64,000 bases of DNA, from contig CM018035.1 of assembly GCA_008638375.1 (NCBI GenBank), forward strand, positions 1,291,501 to 1,355,500. The letters are read 5' to 3'. Origin of the DNA: Nyssa sinensis (Eukaryota; Streptophyta; Magnoliopsida; Cornales; Nyssaceae). A program made the position numbers and the translations under genes. Below, in pieces: positions 34,788 to 49,100 of the stretch. The notes under the pieces are model-generated. The model made no database searches and was not told where the DNA came from. It saw only the letters and a list, made by a program, of their open reading frames with translations. Each line of letters starts with the position of its first letter. Position 1 is the stretch's first letter.

Positions 34788-35328
34788 TAGGGGTGTCAAT
34801 TCTATAATCGTGTTGTGTTCGTGTCATGCCATGTCAAGACATACATATTTGAAAAGATGTATCAATCTTAACTCGATATTATTAACTAATCATGTTAAGT
34901 TTTAAAATCTAAACCCAACTCATTTATTAAATAAATTAGACGTGTTGACGTGATTAACTCGTTTATTTTATATTTTATTTTTTAAATAAAAAATTACTTA
35001 TCTTCTTATATGTATAAATAATTTTAAGTTTAGTAAATTTTGAACCTGAGGAAAATCAAAGTTGAAATTTTTTTATAAGTAAAAAACTCCAAAGCTTGAT
35101 AAATTTTTAATGTGAGACGAATTACTTAAAGCGTGTTATTTTTTATTTATAATTAAATATGTATGTCATGTTAAATGAGTTACTATTACAAAAACTCACG
35201 ATATAGTTATGAATAATGTTATACATGTCAATTTGTTTAGGATTTAAACACATTTATACTTAATTTAAACTTGTTAATTTTGTATTGTATTCGAGTGTAT
35301 TGTTCTCGTGTAAAAAATTGACACACTA
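34788..35328. mobile_element. hAT-like non-autonomous element
   Basis: The left end TAGGGGTGTCAATT and the reverse complement of the right end, TAGTGTGTCAATT, form a terminal inverted repeat with one mismatch and one missing base. The interior carries gtgttgtgttcgtgtcatgc on the left and gtattcgagtgtattgttctcgtgt on the right, the usual layout of these elements. No transposase is present. Flanking 8-mers match poorly, so the target duplication has decayed. Confidence 0.65.
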
Positions 35329-35452
35329 AATATTTTTGTTTATTTCCAAAAAGGAAAAAAGAATATATAGGAATATATGCAATTTGAAAATATGATAACT
35401 AAATTGAAATTTGGCTTTATTTAGTCGTTAAATAAAAACCTTAAAGAGGTCA

Positions 35453-36049
35453 TTGAGAAAAATCAAAATTTCTGCTTTTGGTTTTCTTTTTTGTGTGGAT
35501 GCAGTCGCCGGAGGTGCGGTTTTCTTTGGCTCTCTCGATCTGAGCCTCTCTCTCTCCTTCTCTCTCTCCTCTCTATCTCTGGATAGTAGACAGCACAAAT
35601 CAGCTTCGTTTTCGAGCTTCTTCTCAAACTTCTTCAGTCTTTTCTGGTTTGATCTCTTTCACCATTATCTATATCCATATCTGTATCTATATATTTTAGT
35701 TCATAGTTTTTTTTTTCGCTTTCTCGAAGCTCTCTCTGTCTCTGCCTCTGCCTATCTCTTTCGTTACATGTAGCGTCGTTTTATGATTAGTTCTTACTTT
35801 GAATTAAAGCTCACGGATTCACTTATACATAGATTGAGCTCTAAAGCGTTTGTGTATCAATCTCATTATTCTATATGTATTATATATGGATTGAGCTTTG
35901 AAGCTTTTCTGCAGCGAGAACTCTGCAAGCGATGATATATTTGAAGCAACCGAACAAAATCTGGGGTTCTTTGCGCTGAGTTGACCGGCGATCTATTGCG
36001 TTGTATGTTTATGTAACATAGCCCGGGCCTGAGGCTCGGGATCCTAACC
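35453..36049 (+). promoter_or_regulatory. Promoter/5' UTR region of the SAC phosphatase gene
   Basis: A CT-rich tract (35530-35580) of the kind found around plant transcription starts precedes the gene. A strong acceptor-like ttttctgcag at 35905-35914 suggests the last 5' UTR exon starts at 35915, so the 5' UTR probably contains an intron. The long open frame across 35453-35773 is CT-repeat driven and unlikely to be coding. Confidence 0.5.
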
Positions 36050-36493
36050 ATGGCTTCAGAGAACGAGCAGCAGGCCTGGATCGAAGAGGAGGCCACCCCG
36101 AGCGCTACATATTTGCAGAAATTCAGACTTTACGAGACTCGCTCGGTACATATTCAACGATATTTGGCGTTCATACTATGTTGTTTAGATTTGAATTGTT
36201 ACTTAGATCTTCAGGCAATTCTTTGACACACACACACATACACATCTCTGTATATACATCCATGGCTTTGTGTATTTAAATATGCAAAAAATTGTTGTTA
36301 TTTTTGTTGTTGATATATTGACTAGCTAGTTCAATTTGGTTAGTTTTTGAATTTTGCATTGTGTTCCGTGTTTCCAAAATATCCACATTATTTCTTGGTT
36401 TCTCATCTGAATTTTAGATTTGATATACATAAGCGTCATATGTTTTGCTTTGAAAAGTTTCACACAAGCACTCTTTCTCTCCCCCCTCATTTT

Positions 36494-36529
<36 letters not shown>

Positions 36530-39500
36530 TTGGGGTTGAATTCTGTGGTTTTAGTTTGTGGAAGTGTGAAGCATTTGTATGGGCTGCATTGAAGATAACA
36601 CTCATCAATCAAACAAAATATATTCATAATTGAAAAATAAAGTTAGATTTTTTTTTGATGGAATAGGGAAAAATATAGTTTAATTTGATGATGACGGAAG
36701 TAGAGGTGATTCAATTTATTTTAAGGTTTTTACCTATGAAAAAAAATTATATAAAGGTTTTCACAGTTTGTACAGATTTAAGATCACCTTGCACATTCTA
36801 TCAAGAGAGATTTTGTTAGTCAGCTTCATGTCCAGTGGCAGCTTTCTTCGTTAGTGTGAAATTTTAGCTTGTAGAACTTAATCAAGATGAACAGGCTTTT
36901 TAGAATATAAGATTGGCTTTTGGGGCATTAGCATTTTGACTTCAGATTATGGTGCACATTTTTGTTAAAAGAAGGCAGCAAATTTCACATGTCTCATTGA
37001 GCCATAACAATTTAATTCATTCAAGATTTTTTGAACTTATTGGTTGAGGAGTCGGTGTCTTGAAGTTGCTAACTTTTTATATTGATAATAGAGAGGCACA
37101 AACTCTGTTCTTTGTTTTATCATTATCAAACATAATTTTGTAATTAATTACGATATTTTTCATGCTTTTTTTTTTCCCTCTTATTAAATAGTGTTATCAA
37201 TATCAAATTCATTTGTTAATATCTTTTTTTTTTTCCCTTTAAACCCGGATAGGAACGCTTGAATTTCATGCTTTCTTTTTCTCATTCCATGTCTCACCTT
37301 TGCCCCCCCCCCCCCTCCCAAATCAAATATTTTCTATTAGAAATCACTTGGATATTTTTTTCCGTTGCAAATATTAATATTTTTCAGTCAACTCAATTAT
37401 AAATTGAAACAATTTTAAAATATGATTATGACTCTACATTTTTGAAGTGTTGCCAAATTGGTGTATCACTTTTGAAATTGGAAATGCTTAATTTCTCCTT
37501 TTGCTTGGATTCTCTCATAAGTTTGGAACTATTCTCGGTGGTATTGGATTTTCTTTATTACCCCATCCCGTCATTACAAAAAATCTCTCATTCTTTGTGG
37601 AAACTTGTTTTGCCACTGCAGAATTAGGAGATGCGTCTATCTTGTAAGATTATAATTTCTCCCCAGAAATGAAATTTTGAATTTCTTACTTTGGAACCTG
37701 TTTATGGTTGGTGGGAGGCATGTTCATGTTGGGCAAATGTTTTTTTTTTTTCCTCATAAGCTCTAGGATATTTTCATTTAGGATGAGCGGTGTAATGCAT
37801 TTTAATATTCAAAAGTCAAAGTTCTCCTATTATAACTGTTTTACTCAATGACCCCTTTCATCTCAATTATTTGCGGTGGTTGTGCAATTTTTGCACCATT
37901 TGGCTTTGTCTTGGGATATATCATCTATTAATGCACCACCATCTTAACCTTTCTCAACGCAATAAAGGATGTTCTTGTTGGCCTTTCTGCGTCCTTGCAA
38001 CAATTTTGAATGAAACTTGTGTGCTACTTACCAATCAGTTACTACCTCTTCTTGTACATTGTCAAATCCTATTAGATGTTTTTCTCTTTTATTTTCCTAA
38101 AATGATATTTATCTCAACTTCCATGACTGCATTTTTTCATATTAAATCCTTTCTTGGATTGCCACTCACTCGTTTTCCAACATCTATATTTTTGTACAGT
38201 AGTTTTCCATAGATGTTGTTTCTTGACAGCCCTTGTTCCAGATATCATGGTTGGTTGTGAAGCCATTTGATTATAATTGATGATCACACAGCACTCATGA
38301 AGCACTATTCTGCTTTATCCACCCATGACCCCTATTCATAAGCATCTTCTACAACCTCTCCTCCTTATGGATGAAAATATATCGGCCAGATTCAAAATAT
38401 TTGTTTATCAGCAATTTTATTCATATTCAACTTAAGCATTTATTTATTTAATTATATATTTTAAGGTATGTGTGTGTTTTTGGACCTGCAATTGCTACAG
38501 CCTACAGTTTTTTCATTTTTTTGATATGGACACGTTTTTCCTTCTTATCTATTTTGTTTTTTCCTCGATGATATCTTTATAGTGTGCATTAATTGTTTTT
38601 ACTTTCATTTTCTAAATCAGATGTATTATGAATTTGTTCTTTTGTCTTTACTGGCAAAAGCTTTATTTAACTGAATTCTGATTATTGACTTCCCCTCTTA
38701 TTACATGATACTTACACCATGTGTATTTAATTGTACATGCTATAGAACTTTTATATGATTGGATGGGATAAGAACAGAACTTTTTGGAGAGTCCTAAAGA
38801 TTGACAGATTAGAGCTTTCTGAGCTAAACATTCTTGAAGATTCTACGACGTACTCAGAAATTGAATGTTTTGACTTGCTAAAACGAATACACGAAGGAAA
38901 CAAGCCGACGGGTGGACTTAAATTTGTTTCTACTTGTTATGGAATTGTTGGTATGTTATATCTTCAGAGTTCTCTACCTTAACATTTCTTATTTTGTCCA
39001 CTGTAGATCTCATGTTCTTTTCTCTGCTTTTAGGGTTCATAAAATTTTTGGGACCCTATTACATGCTGCTAATAACAAAAAGAAGGAAGATCGGTACAAT
39101 CTGTGGCCATGCAGTATATGCCATTACCAAGAGCGAGATGATTCCAATTCCAAATTCTTCTGTTCGATCCAATATGGCTTATTCTAAGAATGAGAACAGG
39201 TCCTTTGTCAATTCTGCGTGTAAATGTAAAATGTACTTGGTACTTCTAAGGAGACCTAAGCGATTAGTATTCAGAATTACTTATAAACCCTTTGTATCTA
39301 GATGAGAATTGTCTTCCGACATGGTTGTTCTATCTTGATTTCAATTTAATTATTTTTTGGATGAATAGTCTGAGTTTGGGCATCTTCTTTTGATAATGAA
39401 CAAGTTCTATACTGTGGAGGTAATCTCTATGCTATTTTGTGAATACACCCTTCAGTGTTATATCAATGATGTGGGCTTGTTCGCTTCAAACTAATCTCAT

Positions 39501-42500
39501 GTTCATCTGATAGTTATAGTTTGTCGTTTTCAAATGTGAAATAAAGAATACATCTGCCAAATATCTAAATTAAAGAAATATTAAATGCTACTGTTGATGC
39601 AACCTCTCTAATTAATACTGTTTAAAGAGGCCATCGCCAGTTTATTTCCTGTGAATGTACAGGGGCAAACATCATTGCTGTTGTGATGTTAGTATAACAT
39701 GTTGAGTGAGACAAGGTATCATCGGGGTTTCAAAGGGAAAGTTAATTTATTTTTCCTTTTTCTTTTTGGGTTTAAAGTTGTGAGCCAATAGCTGTTCCAT
39801 TCCTATCGTGTTTTCTCCTTACTCAACTTATTGGAATTGTATTGATTTCCTTTGCCTTTGTTTTTTCTGTTGATGACATAGATACAAGAAGCTCCTATGC
39901 ACAGTGGATCTTACAAAGGACTTCTTTTTCAGCTACTCCTATCATGTCATGCGTAGTCTTCAAAAGAACTTGTGTAACCGTGAGACAGGAAATTTCCTTT
40001 ATGAAACAATGTTTGTTTGGAATGAGTTCTTAACTCGTGGAATCCGCAATCACCTCAAGAATACTCTGTGGACAGTTGCATTAGTTTATGGCTTCTTTAA
40101 ACAGGTATTGGATGTTTTCAGTATACTGACAGTAGATACTTGAAAAATAAATAAAGTGGTGACTAAATGGAACATGATTAGTTAGTAAGTTATTTTTCCC
40201 CGTGTTTATATCTGTGTAATGGGGCTGCTGTTAGAGTCAGGTTGTTGTGGCAGAACTTCTCTTGTGAACCAAATTGTGGGTTTCCAACCCCTTTCTGGTT
40301 CAGTAGTGGAGTGGGATACACTTTTTCATAAGATGTAAATTTGTTGGCATGCGCCATGTTTCTTCTCTCTTCTATCATCAGACTTGATTTTATTATCTAC
40401 ACGTTCATCATCTTTGGAGCCATCAGGAGTACAATTATATTTCATGATTAGTTGGATGACTCGAGTTTCTTTGTCCATATTTTCATAAAGTGCAAATAAT
40501 GAGGAATACACTTTTTAGTTCATATCACCAGCCAACCACTTAACCAAAAAAGAAAAAGAAAAAAAGGCCAACATTGAAGTTTGGTGTGATATTGCTGGTT
40601 TCATGCTTGGAATACCGAATAAACTTTCAATACATAATCTTACTGCGTGTTTGAAAAGTTTGGTTTGATCATCTCTTTTTACTGATTTGTAATACCAGGT
40701 GAAGTTTTCGATATCTGGGAGGGACTTCAAGTTGACCCTCATTGCTAGGCGATCACGCCATTATGCTGGCACCAGGTTTGAATTCTTTTGGATTACCAGA
40801 TATCATGCTCTCTTAACGGGATAAAATAATGGATATACTGTGCTAATAATGCACTTGATGTACAAGTGATATTATTATTTTTTTACTGACAAAAATTTAT
40901 TTTTTAAAAAATATATTAAAATTGTAATATCCTTTCACTATGGATATACTCCCCAGTGTCGTATAATTGGTGTTTGACCAGAAAGTTCATATTAGGTTCC
41001 TTTAGATGATCAGTTGACAGAGCTCTCCATGTGCACTAAGTGCATCTAAAATGAAGATTCTACTTCTATGTACCAAAAGTTTCTTTTCCTCAACTTTTGC
41101 TCATCGTGTCTCTCACTTTTTTTCCTTTGGTGTAGATATTTAAAACGAGGAGTAAATGAGAAGGGTCGAGTAGCTAATGATGTTGAGACGGAACAGATTG
41201 TGTTTGAAGATGTTCCTGATGGATGCCCAGTACAAATAAGTTCTGTTGTGCAGAACAGGGGTTCAATACCCCTTTTCTGGTCACAGGAAACTTCACGATT
41301 GAATATTAAACCTGACATCATATGTATGACTCTTAACACTCTAAATTCTTGTATTCAAGGTGGTGATGTTCTATAATGTTTTGCTGACACTCTTTCTGTT
41401 TCCAGTGTCAAAGAAGGACCCCAAGTATGAAGCCACTAGACTTCACTTTGAGAATCTTGTCAAGAGATATGGAAATCCAATTATTATATTGAATTTGATT
41501 AAGGTAGGCCTCTGTGCAATAATTAATCTATCGATCATATTATATGTACTCGTGCTCCATATGTTCATGTTCTTGTATATGTAATTTAACATTTTTCTGA
41601 TGGGCTCTTCCTTCAATTTTCTTTTTCTGTATGTCTGTTGTAATGTTTTGTGGTTAACAGAGTCGCGAGAAAAAACCTCGAGAATCTATTCTCCGTGCAG
41701 AGTTTGCCAATGCTATTGATTTTGTTAATAGAGATTTAACTGAGGAGAATCGCTTGAAGTTCCTTCACTGGGATCTAAACAAATACTCTAGAAAGTATAT
41801 TCTCTTCCCCTTGCATATGTTCAAATTTTGATGTTCTGTTACCTAAGTATCATTGATTGGAATATAACCTGATTCTTTTTCAGCAAAGCTACAAATGTAC
41901 TGGCACTTTTAGGAAAAGTGGCTGCATATGCGATGAACTTAACTGGATTCTTTTATTGTCAAGTATCACCAACTTCTGGGACCAAGGAATTGTCAAATTG
42001 GTCCTACTCTGAGTAAGTTCAACATTGAAGGCAAACTCCCTTTTGGCCTGGCATCCCTTGTGACTTTCTATCCTTTATATAATGTGCATGTAATTCTCTA
42101 AAGATAACAAGGTTAATGTTCCTGTCATAACTCTTGGCATAGTTGAAGTCCAGCATTGTTTTAGAAATCACTTACTCGGCTACCCCATTGTGGTTTAATC
42201 TTGTTTATAGGTAGTTTAACCTTGGGTTGCAACTTGAGCAGTTGGAACCCAACCAATGGACAAGCTTGGGCAAAACTTCTTGATATTGGTTTTTAACTTG
42301 GCATAGAAAAATCCCAACTGGATCTAAGATTTGGTTGGGCATGGATTGAGGCCTTATGCAACTCAAGCCTGATCTAAGGTATCCGGTTAATATAATGCAT
42401 GCGGTTACTGTACTATATAATTGGTGATGTTATCTATACGAGTCACTTGTTATTAGTTTTATGCTGGGAAGTCATTTGCAATTGAACAATTGTTCTTGTG

Positions 42501-43081
42501 AGAGGTTGAGGGTTCAAGTCCCAATTGGGACAAGTGGTTATGTGTCTTACCTATAAAAAAAAGGGTTCATCTATTTGACATTTTTGATAATTATGACTTA
42601 ATTAGAAATGCAACCTGAATTGGTTTTTACTGCAAATGTTGTTTCAAGTTTCCTTTCACTGGTTCAAAATTGTGCTTTAAGTCATATTAATGGATATTGT
42701 GATTGACACCTTGGAAAAAACAGAATACACAAGATAATGCTAAAAATGTTCATTTTTCCACCCACCCTCCATATGCCGGAGCAGGAGCTTGAATTTGGCT
42801 CCTCAAATACTGGTTGATCTTGGTTGGGCTGTGGGGAACTTGGCACTTCTTAGAGCTGACTCCTGAGCTTCTTATTAGCTTTAACTGCACTGAACCTGCA
42901 CAAGCAGTTGCCATGTTTGAACTTTAGTATTATTTCTAAGATATTGATTTGACTATTACACAATTCTTTGTTTTTAAGAGTCTCGTTACCAATTTTTGTA
43001 ATTTACGATTGGTTGCACCTTAGAAAAGTTCTTTTGTAGGATCAGCTAAAATATTTGTGTTCAGTGAAGCATTGCTTGTTC

Positions 43082-43120
<39 letters not shown>

Positions 43121-46100
43121 AACAGACAAAGGAAAAGGCCACAATGTAGTTACTTCTGTTTTTGCCTGCAGATTCTGACTAGAATTAACACTTCACAATC
43201 AAATGTCATGTAGGAATAATGATGCTGATTGCTCTCTACCAAACCTTTGCGATAAGAACTGTGATGCTGAAAACTTGGAAACAAAAGTTAGCAATGGTAG
43301 CGGTGACGTGGGTGTAAATCAATCTGTCAGGCCTCCAATGTTTCAGAAAGGGGTTCTAAGGACCAATTGCATAGACTGCTTGGATCGGACAAATGTTGCC
43401 CAATATGCCTATGGGTTGGTTGCTCTTGGGCATCAGCTGCATGCTTTAGGATTTATAGATTTTCCACATACTGATTTAGACTCCCCTTTGGCGGATGATT
43501 TAATGAGGGTTTATGAGACAATGGGTGACACACTTGCGCTACAATATGGTGGATCTGCAGCACACAATAAGGTAATTCTTCTAAATTAAGGTTCTTGGAG
43601 GATATTTATTCTTTCCAGGATATGTGAATGGAGGGAGAGAGTGTTTTATCTACTTAGTAGATTTGCATGATAAGAACTAGGATACCTCTATTGAAGATGT
43701 AACAAACTGACTTTGGTTTAAGAATAATGTGACTTATATCTGGAGCTATTTTGGGTGGTTGGATTGGTGGCTTCTTAATAAGAAATTTCCTAGACTAGAA
43801 CAAGATGCTGGTATAAATATGATTTGTGCTGCGGATGTGAAATTGTATGGATTAGGCCTTTTGGTGTTCTGTAACTGTTTAATTGGTGGTTTGTCTATTG
43901 AAATCCTGGTTTGTCTATTGAAATCCTAAGCTTGTCCTTCACATTTGGTTCAATCACAGAGAATGATTATATCAAATCCTTCTACACTCCTTGAAAGTTA
44001 TTATATTTGATTTTATGCTACTGATTGGACTGTAAAAAATTGTGATGCCAGAATCTATATCATCAGGAACTATATTACGTGGACACTTCAATATTATTAA
44101 GCTCCTTGTTGTTCATATTGGATTCCAAGACATACTCACTTTTATATCTTATGTTCTCACTCAAATCGAATTGTCCTTTAATGTTGTTGCCGCTTAGAGG
44201 GGCAGAAGCTTTGTCTTAGACAAATAAGTTGTCAACTTTTTCTGACTGGATAAGTTGGGATTATGAAGAGCAATTATATGAACACATAACAAATCAGTAC
44301 TAGGAGTTCATAGAACTCACATCAGTATACATGTATCAAAAAATGATATTGGAAATCTTTTGATATTATATTGTTACATTGGTATTTAGATGCCATTTGG
44401 TTTCTCTACATGTCACTGATCATGAATTTTGTATGTGTGCATTGATGTATGGATATTTAAACACGTGCGCCCACACTCTCCATGAGAATTTGATTGCTAG
44501 AGCAAAAGATGAGTTTTAAGAGCCTCTTTACCACCTCAAAAGCAGTTTCTCATTGTTAAAGATGCTGTGATTATTTCTGAATATACTTTTTTGAGCGTAA
44601 CAGTTCACCTTTTGGTTATTGAGGTTCTCATATGTTTCTTTCCTGGACTATTTGCTTCTTTATTCATGTTGAAATTTTAAACCTCACCATCTTCCATCCT
44701 TTTGCATTCATGATATTAAACAGATATTCTCTCAGAGAAGGGGTCAATGGAAAGCAGCAACTCAGTCCCAGGAGTTCTTTAGAACTCTTCAACGGTACTA
44801 CAGTAACGCGTACATGGATGCCGAAAAACAAGATGCCATTAATGTGTAAGTCAAAATAATTCCTTCTTCTAAACTAGTATACACACTTCATTCCGTGACC
44901 TGTCAGGCACCAGAAAATTTCATTCTTGTATACCTGCTGTTAGGGTTGGCAAAACGTGCTTTTGTTTGATAACATTGATCAATAACCATAATTATGTCCT
45001 TAATCCCTATGTGCTTTTGGGTTCAATATTCGAGCAGGTTCTTGGGCCATTTCCAGCCACAACAGGGTAAACCGGCACTGTGGGAACTGGACTCAGATCA
45101 GCATTACAGTGTTGGAAGGCATGGTTCTAATTTTACGGAAGGAAATGCTAGGTACAAGTTTTGTTTTCATTTATAATGAATACTATTGATTTACCTTGAA
45201 GCAGTTTTTTACATTATTTGCTTGGATCAAGGAAGAAAACATGTTTTTAGAAAAATATCACAAAGGTAGTTAGGAGCCGTTGCTTGGGGCGATGGTAAAA
45301 TCTCGGCTTCCAAGTGTGAAAACGCAGGTATGAGCCTGAGTGCAATCACTTAGTGCAAGTAATGTCAAAGGGTAAGCTGCCCCCCCCCCCCCCCCCCCCC
45401 CTCCCACACACACACACACACACATGCACACTAGCAGGACTAACGTTAGGAACTGCCTCTTTTTTTTTCTTCTCATCAAAGGTTATAAATGCTATAGACT
45501 TACAAAAAAAATTACTTCTAGAGAATTTATTTATTTATATTTATTTTTATAAGATGACATGCTTTTTGAAAAAATATCACAAAGGTATTAAGGAGCCATT
45601 GCTTGGTGCAATGGTAAAATCTCAGCTGTCAAGCGTGAAAATGCAGGTTTGAGTCTGAGTGCAATCACTTTTTGCAAATAATGTCAAGGGATTAGCTGCA
45701 CCCACACATTAGCAGGACCAACTCTTGGTACTGACCTTTTTTTTTCTTTGTGAAAGATTATTAATTCTGCAGACTTTCAAAATAATTTACTTCTAGAGAA
45801 TTTATTTATTTACTTATTTTTATAAGTGCTACAGAAAATATTACAAAATACTATTGGAATAGTTCATTGCAATAGTAGCAGAAGAACAGTGACAATTTCC
45901 AATTTGAACCATGAATTCCATTTTAGCTGCAAATCTTTGTTAATATGAGATTTTTTTCGTCTTCTGTTTACTTAATTCATCTGTTTCGTATCTGCTTAGT
46001 TCCTTGACCAAGGACGCCCTTCCAGAAAACAAACATAGGCTCATCTGAAAGAACCAGCTTTAGTCTTTGTGCATGTGAAGTTTGGAAATAATACATTTGT

Positions 46101-49100
46101 GATTTCAATGGTGCAAACTAATATGACAAATATGGTTTCATTCAAAACTTTTAACAAGGACATCCTGCTGTGTGTAGGTCATTTATTAAAAGGTCGCTAT
46201 CAGATGGAAACATTCTATGTGAAATTAACTCTCCTATTGAGGACACAAATGGTGGACAAAATGGGTATTCTAACCAGCCCTTACCTGACAAGATGCATGG
46301 TGCTAACAAGGTTCTTTCAGAGTCGACTCCAGAAATCTCAACTTGTGAAAGTGATATATCTTATTCCAGGTCAGCTTCACATTTCCTATATCTGTTCACC
46401 AACCTTGAGTAGCTTCTCCTTTTAAAATCTTGGCACGCTTCAACTGGGACATGGTTAGGGGCGCTTGACATAGCCAACCCATTGCGAACTTAGAATGGTA
46501 TCTGTGTGCTTGTGTCGGTAACATGCTTACATATTGTGGGCAAACTGGGAACAACTCAAGTTTCTTGCAACTCACTAAATGTTATGGAATTTTTTGCTTC
46601 TTCTAATGCTTAGCTCAACATAGAATTACTTGAAAAATTCCCAAAGATTCCTCAATTGTAGTTTTTTTATTGTTAATGAATTTTTTGTGCTTTACCTGCG
46701 TACCTAATTAATTGAGTTTTGGACATAGCTATCTTTTGCTTGAAGTTATTTTGTCTACTGACATGGCATGAGTTCAGTTGGTTATATGATCCATTGTCCA
46801 CATTATTTGAGTATATTTGGAGGAATTGATTTCATAATTGTATTCCTTGGTTATGGAATTTCAAGGGAAATCCCTTCTAAGGGGAGTTGCAAGTTACACT
46901 GGAAGCTGTGATAGGATAATTCTAGGGCACACTCTAGTTTTTAGTCGATTGTAATGTCTATAAATTAAACTGGAAGTAGTCATAGGGAAATTCTATTATA
47001 CATTGCAGGACCCTTTTTTTGCTGCACCATTGTAGTTTTTACTTTTTAGTTGTTTGCCACATTTTTTCTTCTTAATCTGGGTTTGCTGTTTTAGGTATAC
47101 CCCCTCAATGTCCAGTAGGCAGCTTTTCCCAGATGTGCAACTGGACCAATGTCTTGAAAGTGATCACAGTTGTTTTCATGAACGTGGGGATTCATTCAAC
47201 TGCTCAAATTTTCTTGACGTAGACTGGCTTTCATCATCTGGAAATTCGTGTGAAGAAGAGACATATGAAAGGTAATTCTTGAGATTCTAACAAGAAAAAC
47301 TCCTTGTAGAGAACTTTTCTGGGCAACGAATGAGCTGAAAAAAAACTGTTACATTTTTCAATCGCCGCCATCACCAGCATCACATCATTTCACAGTGGCC
47401 ATCACTGCTACAACCCCTCTCTCCCATATTCACCAACACCACCTCTTCTTAAATCACCACCATCAATACCACTTCCACCTCCACAATATCGTAGCCACTC
47501 CCTTTGTCAGCCATCAACTCCATGCCCTAACACAAGTTTCTGTTTATTTTCTGAATGTTCAGAGTTTTTTTTTTTGTTTTGCTTAGTTATTTAATATGAC
47601 AGCACGTGCTATGCAACAAAGGAATAAAATCAACAATAATCTCTCCTTGTGTGTGTGTATTTGTTTGCATACTTCTTCAGAAGTATTCTCGAAAAGCATA
47701 TTGTATTGTGCTTTTTTTATAGTTGCCTTTTTGGCAATTGGTTAATAGACATTGATGAAGTCAAAGAATATGATGGTCTCTCAGTTTGGTCCCTACGATC
47801 TTGAAGTGAGATGAGAGGAGGTTCTTAAGAAATTTAAAAATGATGAGATTTACCGTTCAAGTAGTCTTCTACCCATGAAAAATGGGCATCCTACCTATAA
47901 GATATCCCAACAATTTTTTCTTATAAAAAAAGAATAAAAATACTGCTTTATTTCGTAAGTGCTTGCAATGCAATAAAAAATTGTGTGGTCTTACAGGATT
48001 TCCGCAGGGAATGGTATTGCCTGTGAAATTTGGTTGCTTCCCTAGTCATTTATAGCAGCTTGCTGTACATGACCTAAAAGACTGGAAACTACCAAGTTTT
48101 ATTAGGCAATAACTTTTCTGTTTTGTGTTGTTATTCTATCTGGTAGGATCATCTATTTGTAACACTACAAAAAAATCATGAGAGACATGGAAACTTCTTC
48201 TTGACTGACCATTACTCCAGTTTAATTTATACAAAGAATACTTTAGATATTTGAGAAATTAACATCCCAATTCAGAGGTTTGAAGAGCCCTCACTGGATT
48301 TAATGGCTGCAGATCTACTCTCATAAACTCTCCTGTTGCTGGCCTGTCATTGGATAGTGTTATAAATGAACTTAAGGTGGAAACAAGCACTTCTGCAAGT
48401 GAGTCTGGATTCAGCATGAAGGTCAGTAATCTATGTAATCGTACTGCTGGCACTATCTTGAAATGGCAAATTTATCATTTTAACCAAAATTATATTTAAT
48501 ACACACACACACACACAGATAATGTTGGATTGCCTGCCATGATTAGGATATGCTTGTTAACAACAAATTTTCGACTCCAATTTCTGTTTTATTTTTCTTT
48601 TAAATTTTTAAGATATGCCCGTGCGAACTAGTTCTGCGTAAGCAAGCAGCATCAGTCGGCACTTTGCAAAGTCTAAAACCCATCCATTCTTTTATGCAGA
48701 TGTTTATGATCAACGCAAACTCTGACCACTCACTTTGTTTTCCCTATTAGTCTAAGGCTTTTGGAATTCTTCGTTGGTTAAAAGACCTGTTGAACCTTTT
48801 TTTACAGGGTTATATGCTACCAAAATTACATCCATGTTCTCTTTATAAACTTTTAATGGAGTTGCAATCCATCCAATGGAAAATATAAGATTGCACTGCT
48901 TACCTTGCATATTAGTTCACTGCCTGGTTCTATATGCTTTTTATTTTTTAATTTTTTAAGGTTTCACATTCAGTTATGTTCCTTGTCTTGCAGTTACTTT
49001 CAGACGTATTGTGTAGTTACTTTCTCCTGTCAATTTTTTTTTTTGATCATCAATTTCTCCTGTCAATATCTTGCCAGATGGTAGAGAGTAAAAGAAAGAC

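Noticed and set aside
35453..35773. 106-codon open frame rich in Ser/Leu/Phe just before the SAC gene
   Set aside because: It is driven by a CT-rich 5' UTR tract and does not begin with ATG; the SAC coding start at 36050 is supported by the protein family.
43171..43213. Earlier 3' splice site for SAC exon 10
   Set aside because: Using the CAG at 43171-43172 gives a stop after one codon, whereas the acceptor at 43212-43213 keeps the frame.
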